DNA from: Candidatus Peribacteria bacterium
Lineage (GTDB): Bacteria > Patescibacteriota > Gracilibacteria > UBA1369 > 2-02-FULL-48-14
DNA: 33,167 nt
Reading direction: 5' to 3'
Assembly: GCA_943354505.1 (NCBI GenBank)
Contig: CALRCE010000011.1
Span: 1 to 33,167, forward strand
Shown one piece after another: positions 27,751-33,167 of this stretch; position 1 is the stretch's first letter; the number at the start of each line of letters is the position of its first letter. The notes beneath the pieces are model-generated. The model saw only the letters and a list, made by a program, of their open reading frames with translations. It was not told where the DNA came from and did no database searches. Made by a program: the position numbers and the translations under genes.

Positions 27751-28200
27751 ATGCAGCAAAACACTCTCAAACCAACAACCGGAAGCACTAAGTCTAAGAT
27801 CCGACGCGGACGTGGAGCCTCTCGTGGCAACTACTCTGGACGCGGAATGAAAGGACAAAATGCACGTTCCGGAGGAGGAGTACGTCCTGGATTCGAAGGA
27901 GGTCAAACCCCTTTGATCCGCCGTATGCCAAAACTCAAAGGGTTCTTGAATCCCAACAAAGAGATCTACCTCCCCATCAACTTGGGTGACCTCAATGGTT
28001 TCAAAGACGGTGAAGCAGTAGACGTAAAAGTGCTCAAGGCAAAAGGCCTTGTGAAACGCCTCGGAAAAGTGAAATTGCTTGGAAACGGAGAATTGACCGT
28101 TAAAGTGAAGCTCACGGTGGATTGTGCTTCTGCCTCTGCCTTAGAAAAGGCAAGTAAAGCCGGCGCAGAAGTCACTGTTCTAGAAAAAAAAGCTGAGTAA
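27751..28200 (+). CDS. rplO: 50S ribosomal protein L15
   Basis: RRGRGASRGNYSGRGMKGQNARSGGGVRPGFEGGQTPLIRRMPKLKGF. Confidence 0.97.
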   Translation: MQQNTLKPTTGSTKSKIRRGRGASRGNYSGRGMKGQNARSGGGVRPGFEGGQTPLIRRMPKLKGFLNPNKEIYLPINLGDLNGFKDGEAVDVKVLKAKGLVKRLGKVKLLGNGELTVKVKLTVDCASASALEKASKAGAEVTVLEKKAE

Positions 28201-28212
28201 CCAAGCACTTCC

Positions 28213-29514
28213 ATGAACGCACTTAAACAAATTTGGAAGTCCAAAGACCTACGCAATAAGATCCTATTCACGGTAGGAATCATTTTGGTTTACCGTTTGC
28301 TCACGCACATCACCATTCCCGGTGTGAATCGTGAAGCTTTGGCGTTTGTATTTGAAAAGAACTCCCTCCTCGGAGCCTTCAGTCTCCTCACCGGAGGAAG
28401 TGCCGAGAACTTCTCCATCGCTTTGATGGGTCTTTCTCCTTACATCAACGCATCGATCATCATCCAACTGCTCACCGTTATCATTCCTCGTCTCGAAGAA
28501 ATTTCTAAAGAAGGAGAACAAGGACGCAAACGTCTCAACCGCTACACTCGATGGTTGGCTTTGCCTCTTTCCTTCCTTCAATCTTACGGAATGATCGCTC
28601 TCATCAACTCTCAAGCTCAAGTGGAAATCATCACCAACATGACTGATCCCATGGTGATCCTCCCCATCATGCTCAGTGTGACCGTGGGAACCCTTGTCCT
28701 CATGTGGCTCGGTGAACTGATCTCAGAAAAAGGGATCGGAAACGGAACCTCTCTCATCATTTTCGCAGGAATCGTGGCCTCCATTCCACCGATTGTGGGA
28801 CCTTCCCTCAAATTGGCTCAAGCAGAACCTGAGCGCCTCCTCCCTTTCTTGGCCGTGGTGCTCTTCAGTCTTCTCTTCACCCTCTTGGTGGTGCTCTTCA
28901 CCGAAGGACAACGACGCATTCCCATCACCTATGCAGGTCAACGTGGACGCGGTAAGGCCGAACAATCTTTCTTGCCCATTCGAATCAACCAAGCCGGAAT
29001 GATTCCAATCATCTTCGCGGTTTCTCTCATCACCTTCCCTTCCATCATCGGGCAGTTCCTGATGTATGCCGATTCTCCTTGGGTTAAAAAGATCGGAGAA
29101 CTCGCCACGACTCAACTCAACACGCAAAGCTGGACCTACACCCTTCTCTACTTCTTCTTAGTCATTGGATTCACTTTCTTCTACGTCAGCATCGTCTTCA
29201 AGCCTGAAGAAATCGCCGACAACATTCAAAAACGTGGAGGCTTTGTTCCTGGGCTTCGTCCTGGAAAAGAAACCTCAGACTACCTTTCTAAGGTGTCCAA
29301 CCGTTTGAACCTCTTCGGAGGAACCATGATCGCGTTTGTGGGAGTACTGCCCATTGTGATGCAACTCATCTTCAGCGAACTGAGCATCGGTGGAGTGCCT
29401 ACCTTGATCAGCGGAGCCGGAATCATCATTATTGTGGGTGTGGTCTTGGATTTGATCCGTCAAATCAACGCTCAGTTGCTGACCCACCACTACGAGCGTT
29501 TCTACAAAGGGTAA
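28213..29514 (+). CDS. secY: Preprotein translocase subunit SecY
   Basis: SecY signatures (ALMGLSPYINASIIIQLLT; RRIPITYAGQR; NQAGMIPIIFA). Confidence 0.98.
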   Translation: MNALKQIWKSKDLRNKILFTVGIILVYRLLTHITIPGVNREALAFVFEKNSLLGAFSLLTGGSAENFSIALMGLSPYINASIIIQLLTVIIPRLEEISKEGEQGRKRLNRYTRWLALPLSFLQSYGMIALINSQAQVEIITNMTDPMVILPIMLSVTVGTLVLMWLGELISEKGIGNGTSLIIFAGIVASIPPIVGPSLKLAQAEPERLLPFLAVVLFSLLFTLLVVLFTEGQRRIPITYAGQRGRGKAEQSFLPIRINQAGMIPIIFAVSLITFPSIIGQFLMYADSPWVKKIGELATTQLNTQSWTYTLLYFFLVIGFTFFYVSIVFKPEEIADNIQKRGGFVPGLRPGKETSDYLSKVSNRLNLFGGTMIAFVGVLPIVMQLIFSELSIGGVPTLISGAGIIIIVGVVLDLIRQINAQLLTHHYERFYKG

Positions 29515-29553
29515 CAGACCGCAGCGAAGCCAAGGTCCCTTAAAAAATTTACC

Positions 29554-30198
29554 ATGGACTTAGTACTATTCGGAATGCAAGGCTCTGGAAAAGGAACTCA
29601 AAGTAAGGCCATCGCTGAGCATTGCAATCTTGTCATTTTCGAAACCGGTGCAGAACTGCGCCGCCTCTCCAGCGAAGACTCTGAATTGGCTCAAAAAGTG
29701 AAAGCCATCATCGAATCAGGGAACCTCGTTCCCACCGAAGTCGTGATGGAAATCATCACTGATTTCTTGCACAAACTTCCAGCCGGCAAGAGCGCTCTCT
29801 TCGACGGCATTCCTCGCAGCGACGACCAAAAACAACAATTCGATGCCCTCATGACCAAAGAAGGACGCTCCTTCAAAGGCTTGCTCATCGAACTCACCGA
29901 AGCCGAAGCCGTGAAACGCCTGACGACTCGCCGCATGTGCCCGACCTGCAAGACCATCTTCCCCGCCGCTTACGAAAAAGAGACCTGTGAAAACGACGGC
30001 AGCACCCTCATCACCCGCCAAGACGACACCCCGGATGCCATTCGCGTACGTCTCGACACCTTCCTGCAAAAGACCGTGCCCGTGATTGAAGCTTACAAAA
30101 CCGAAGGAAAAATGCTCGTCGTGAAAGGAGAACAAGCCATCGAAAAAGTGACCGTAGACATTCAAGAGGTCCTTAAAACGGACTTCCAATGGGCATGA
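29554..30198 (+). CDS. adk: Adenylate kinase with zinc-type LID
   Basis: GMQGSGKGTQSKAIAE, LFDGIPRSDDQ, RRMCPTCKTIF..CEND. Confidence 0.96.
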   Translation: MDLVLFGMQGSGKGTQSKAIAEHCNLVIFETGAELRRLSSEDSELAQKVKAIIESGNLVPTEVVMEIITDFLHKLPAGKSALFDGIPRSDDQKQQFDALMTKEGRSFKGLLIELTEAEAVKRLTTRRMCPTCKTIFPAAYEKETCENDGSTLITRQDDTPDAIRVRLDTFLQKTVPVIEAYKTEGKMLVVKGEQAIEKVTVDIQEVLKTDFQWA

Positions 30199-30962
30199 CG
30201 AAGGTAAAAACGCCGGAGCAAATCAAAGCCATGCGGGAAAGTTGCCGCATTTTAGGTTTGATTCTCAAAGAGTTGGAAGAGATGACAGTGCCGGGAATCA
30301 CCACCATGGATCTGGAACGTCGCGCGGCCGAACTCTGTGAAAAATACAAAGTCCGCCCCGCCTTCAAAGGCTTCCACGGCTACCCTTACATTTTGTGCAC
30401 CTCCGTGAACGATGAAGTCGTCCACACCTTCCCCAATGAAATTCCTTTGGAAGAAGGCGACATCCTTTCCATCGATGGCGGCGTTGTGGTGCAAGGCATG
30501 GTCAGCGACTCGGCCGTGGCCGTGGTCGTGGGAGGAAAGACCAGCGACGTCGCTCAAGGCCTCGTGGACACTTGCATCAAAGCCATGTGGGCCGGCATTC
30601 GCCAGGTCAAAGATGGCTGCCACATCGGAGACATCGGCCACGCGGTTCAAACCGTGGTGGAAGGAGCCGGCTATACTGTGATCCCCGACCTCACTGGGCA
30701 TGGCATCGGTGAAGAAATGCACGAACAACCCTACATCACCAACTACGGAGAACCTGGCAAAGGCTTCCAACTCAAAGCCGGCATGACCATCGCCATCGAA
30801 CCCATCATTTGCGTGGGCAAACCCGAGATCGAAACCCTGGACGACGACTGGACCATCGTGACCGTGGACGGCAGCCTCTCTATGCAACACGAACACACGG
30901 TACTCGTGACCAAAACCGGTTACGAAGTCCTGAGCTTGAGACCGGGTGAGAAGATGCTGTAA
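30189..30962 (+). CDS. map: Methionine aminopeptidase type I
   Basis: NDEVVHTFPNEIPLEEGDILSIDGGVV, GHGIGEEMHEQPYITNYG, AIEPI. Confidence 0.98.
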   Translation: MGMTKVKTPEQIKAMRESCRILGLILKELEEMTVPGITTMDLERRAAELCEKYKVRPAFKGFHGYPYILCTSVNDEVVHTFPNEIPLEEGDILSIDGGVVVQGMVSDSAVAVVVGGKTSDVAQGLVDTCIKAMWAGIRQVKDGCHIGDIGHAVQTVVEGAGYTVIPDLTGHGIGEEMHEQPYITNYGEPGKGFQLKAGMTIAIEPIICVGKPEIETLDDDWTIVTVDGSLSMQHEHTVLVTKTGYEVLSLRPGEKML

Positions 30963-30985
30963 GCTGCAAGCACTTCACACTTTTT

Positions 30986-31609
30986 ATGAAAAAATCACTT
31001 CTCATTCTCAGTCTCGCTCTTTTGCTGAACGGCTGCACCTACAGCGTGGATCACGTCACCGAAGAACCCACCACAACTTTTGACAACACCGCGTGGATTG
31101 CCATGACCATTGCAAGCGCCGCAAAAGACGGCCTTGCAGTCACCGAGTGGGACACTCCTGTTCCTTGCCAAGAAGGAGTAGCTGCCTCGTCCCTCACCGA
31201 CGTACACCCTGAACAAATCACGCGCTGCTTTTCCATAACAGACCTCACGGTTGCTTTTGTGACTCAACCCAATTCCTGGAATGCCCTAACCGAAACCCGA
31301 GCCTGGGAAGCCGAAGGCAACACTGCTTGGAGCGGCCTCCTCGCTAAACCCATCAAAGGGGAATGGGAAGTGCTCTACAAAATCCCAGACGAAGATTTCA
31401 ACCCAGTGAACCTCATTTTAGAAGGGGATCAATTGATCTTAGATGCCGCCGACGACTCCGGAGCCGGCAGTGGCGAAGGCACTTTGCAACGTTACGTCTA
31501 CCCTGTTGCAGGAGTTGTAGATGAACTCGTGAACTCCTGGCAAAAACTCAAATGCACCGGCTACTACGTACCTGAGACGTACAAGTACGAAGCATTTTCG
31601 TGCATGTAG
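30986..31609 (+). CDS. Putative lipoprotein
   Basis: MKKSLLILSLALLLNGC lipobox. Confidence 0.8.
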   Translation: MKKSLLILSLALLLNGCTYSVDHVTEEPTTTFDNTAWIAMTIASAAKDGLAVTEWDTPVPCQEGVAASSLTDVHPEQITRCFSITDLTVAFVTQPNSWNALTETRAWEAEGNTAWSGLLAKPIKGEWEVLYKIPDEDFNPVNLILEGDQLILDAADDSGAGSGEGTLQRYVYPVAGVVDELVNSWQKLKCTGYYVPETYKYEAFSCM

Positions 31610-31613
31610 GCGC

Positions 31614-32402
31614 CTAAACCTTCTTCTTTTTTTTCTTTGAAGGCTCTTCAACCTGGTATTTTTCTGCAGCCTCCCAGGCAAGCTCGAAAACCTGCTTGAA
31701 CAAATGGGTGATTTCTTTGCTTTCAATGATGATGCCCAGTTTCTCCTTCCAATCGGCAATCATGATTTTGTCGTCAAAAAAGTTCACTTCAGGAGTGAAG
31801 TCCAACTTTGATTTGGGAATGATTCGACTCGTTCTCAAATGCAAAGCATCTTTTTCGTGCAAATCACGATCCACTGGTGTGTCCATCAAGATTCCTCGAA
31901 TCGGGATCTTCTTCTCAGCACGGCGTTCGTAATACCGCGGGAAATACCAACCCAAAATATCTTGATTGACCTCGGCATTCGCAAAAGCACGGATTTCTTC
32001 TTTGGAAGTGAGCGTTTCTTCGTACACACGAACCAGTCCTTCTTCCCCCTCATAAAAGTACACGCGCGGTCGATCCGACAAAGCGTGATAATGAGTCGTC
32101 AATTCAGGCAATATGCTCTTTGCCTCGTGAGAAAGCCTTAAGAAGCGATCCGCCTCCTCTTTGAGATAAGTGATAAGCTTCTCGGGCGGCTGCGCACGGT
32201 AACTGCGAAAGCCTTTATGCTCAGAAGAAACCAAAAGCCCCCGCTGCACTAAACTTTCCAAAATATCGTAGGACGTGGTCCGGTTGATGCCCGCTTTCTT
32301 TGCGAGCGTCGAAACCGGTGAGGCCTCCCCCATTTCTAAACTGACCAAATACAGTGCCGCCTCCTTAGAATTGAGTCCGAGTTTTTGCAATTGTTCCATC
32401 AT
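31614..32402 (-). CDS. TrmB-family HTH transcriptional regulator (start trimmed to MMEQLQKLG)
   Basis: LQKLGLNSKEAALYLVSLEMGEASPVSTLAKKAGINRTTSYDILESLVQRGLL N-terminal wHTH plus regulatory domain. Confidence 0.88.
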   Translation of the reverse strand: MMEQLQKLGLNSKEAALYLVSLEMGEASPVSTLAKKAGINRTTSYDILESLVQRGLLVSSEHKGFRSYRAQPPEKLITYLKEEADRFLRLSHEAKSILPELTTHYHALSDRPRVYFYEGEEGLVRVYEETLTSKEEIRAFANAEVNQDILGWYFPRYYERRAEKKIPIRGILMDTPVDRDLHEKDALHLRTSRIIPKSKLDFTPEVNFFDDKIMIADWKEKLGIIIESKEITHLFKQVFELAWEAAEKYQVEEPSKKKKKKV

Positions 32403-32438
32403 AGAACTGTGTGGGAAAATTTCGTCAGAATTGCAATT

Positions 32439-32467
32439 AGTATACATTTGCAGATTAAAAAGATCAA
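32439..32467 (-). promoter_or_regulatory. Promoter of the TrmB-like gene (TTGATC-17-TATACT on the minus strand)
   Basis: AGTATA 32439-32444 and GATCAA 32462-32467 on the plus strand, 17-nt spacer. Confidence 0.6.
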
Positions 32468-32545
32468 GTATTATGTGGACATTCTGCGACAGACGGTTGA
32501 CGTAAAACACAATATATGTTAATTTACGCTCCATTAATTCGCCCC

Positions 32546-33167
32546 ATGAATGCACTCAAAGACAGCCTAAGGTCACAATTGGAAGGCACCCGTCGCATGA
32601 AAGAAGACGGAAAAAGCGAGAAGCTTGAGCCAGACCTGGTTCAAACGATTCTCGAAGCAATAAATGACGAAAGACTGGAACGTCTTCAAGCGCTAGAAAA
32701 TCCGCTCTGCGTTGGACCCACAACAAACGACGAAATTTTATTCGTAGATGAAAAAAAACGCGACCTTTACCGAAGGGAGGATCCTACGAAAACAAGTGGC
32801 GAATATGTTCAAGTACGAGAACAAGCTTTAAACGAAGGGGTTCGTCTCCTCACACCAATAGAAGCACGACTCATAGAACGGGCAACTCAAGAAGATTTCA
32901 CACCTTACAGTTTTAGCTTTGCGACCTCCCTACTCGAAAGTGAAGGGTACAAATTCGTTTTCTCCACCCACCCCACTTGGGAGTACGACGGAGGTCACTT
33001 TGTAGTGGCAAACGCCGGAGGATCCCATATCCAGTTTCGAGACATGGACTATGGAGCATGGACAAGACGAGGAGTCTCTTTGCCAATTGAGCTGCCCGAA
33101 AAAAAGCGCCAAGAGCCTGAGGGGACCTGCATTCAGATTGAAAGTATCCTTGAGGGGTATAAACGCC
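32546..33167 (+). CDS. Hypothetical protein, truncated by window end (not in ORF track)
   Basis: Manual translation from ATG 32546 (MNALKDSLRSQLEGTRRMKEDGKSEK...) has no stop to the window edge. Confidence 0.75.
   Translation, partial: MNALKDSLRSQLEGTRRMKEDGKSEKLEPDLVQTILEAINDERLERLQALENPLCVGPTTNDEILFVDEKKRDLYRREDPTKTSGEYVQVREQALNEGVRLLTPIEARLIERATQEDFTPYSFSFATSLLESEGYKFVFSTHPTWEYDGGHFVVANAGGSHIQFRDMDYGAWTRRGVSLPIELPEKKRQEPEGTCIQIESILEGYKR

Noticed and set aside
31610-31650. TAGGCGCCTA palindrome plus T-rich run as terminator between converging lipoprotein and TrmB genes
   Set aside because: The palindrome has no loop, and the T-rich run encodes the Lys-rich C-terminus of the minus-strand regulator; not convincing as a terminator.
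1-33167. Alternative genetic code (TGA as Gly, as in Gracilibacteria/Absconditabacteria)
   Set aside because: Multiple genes end naturally at TGA (for example 13354, 14183, 16314, 30198) and conserved proteins show no in-frame TGA.
1-33167. CRISPR arrays, transposons, phage genes, rRNA genes
   Set aside because: No regularly spaced direct repeats, transposase/integrase motifs, phage structural genes or rRNA sequence seen.

Overview
The window is a bacterial ribosomal-protein/translation locus that uses the standard TGA stop (several ORFs end in TGA, some as ATGA overlaps). It opens with the 3' part of rpoC, then a tRNA and two accessory ORFs, then a split str region: rpsL-rpsG, fusA and tuf, separated by small lipoprotein, membrane and hypothetical genes. 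An accessory block follows tuf: SRPBCC, DUF1801-like, SAM methyltransferase, HAD, UbiA-type prenyltransferase and a DUF1615-like protein. Next is a long S10-spc cluster: rpsJ, an inserted membrane-protein gene, rplC-D-W-B, rpsS, rplV, rpsC, rplP, rpmC, rpsQ, rplN-X-E, rpsN, rpsH, rplF-R, rpsE, rplO, secY, adk, map. The window ends with a lipoprotein, a TrmB-type regulator and a truncated ORF. rpmD (L30) is absent between rpsE and rplO, and infA/rpmJ/rpsM do not follow map. Together with near-complete absence of Shine-Dalgarno motifs this fits a Patescibacteria/CPR-like genome, but that assignment is inference. The strongest unexplained signals are non-coding. (1) A 30-nt bulged hairpin occurs three times, each exactly 2 nt after the stop codon of rpoC, tuf and rpsN, with one compensatory base-pair change. 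(2) The rpsJ leader has a terminator/antiterminator architecture. (3) A perfect 12-bp inverted repeat places the start codon of the gene inserted after rpsJ in its loop. (4) An orphan promoter-terminator pair containing CCTCC sits upstream of a tRNA with an odd anticodon arm.
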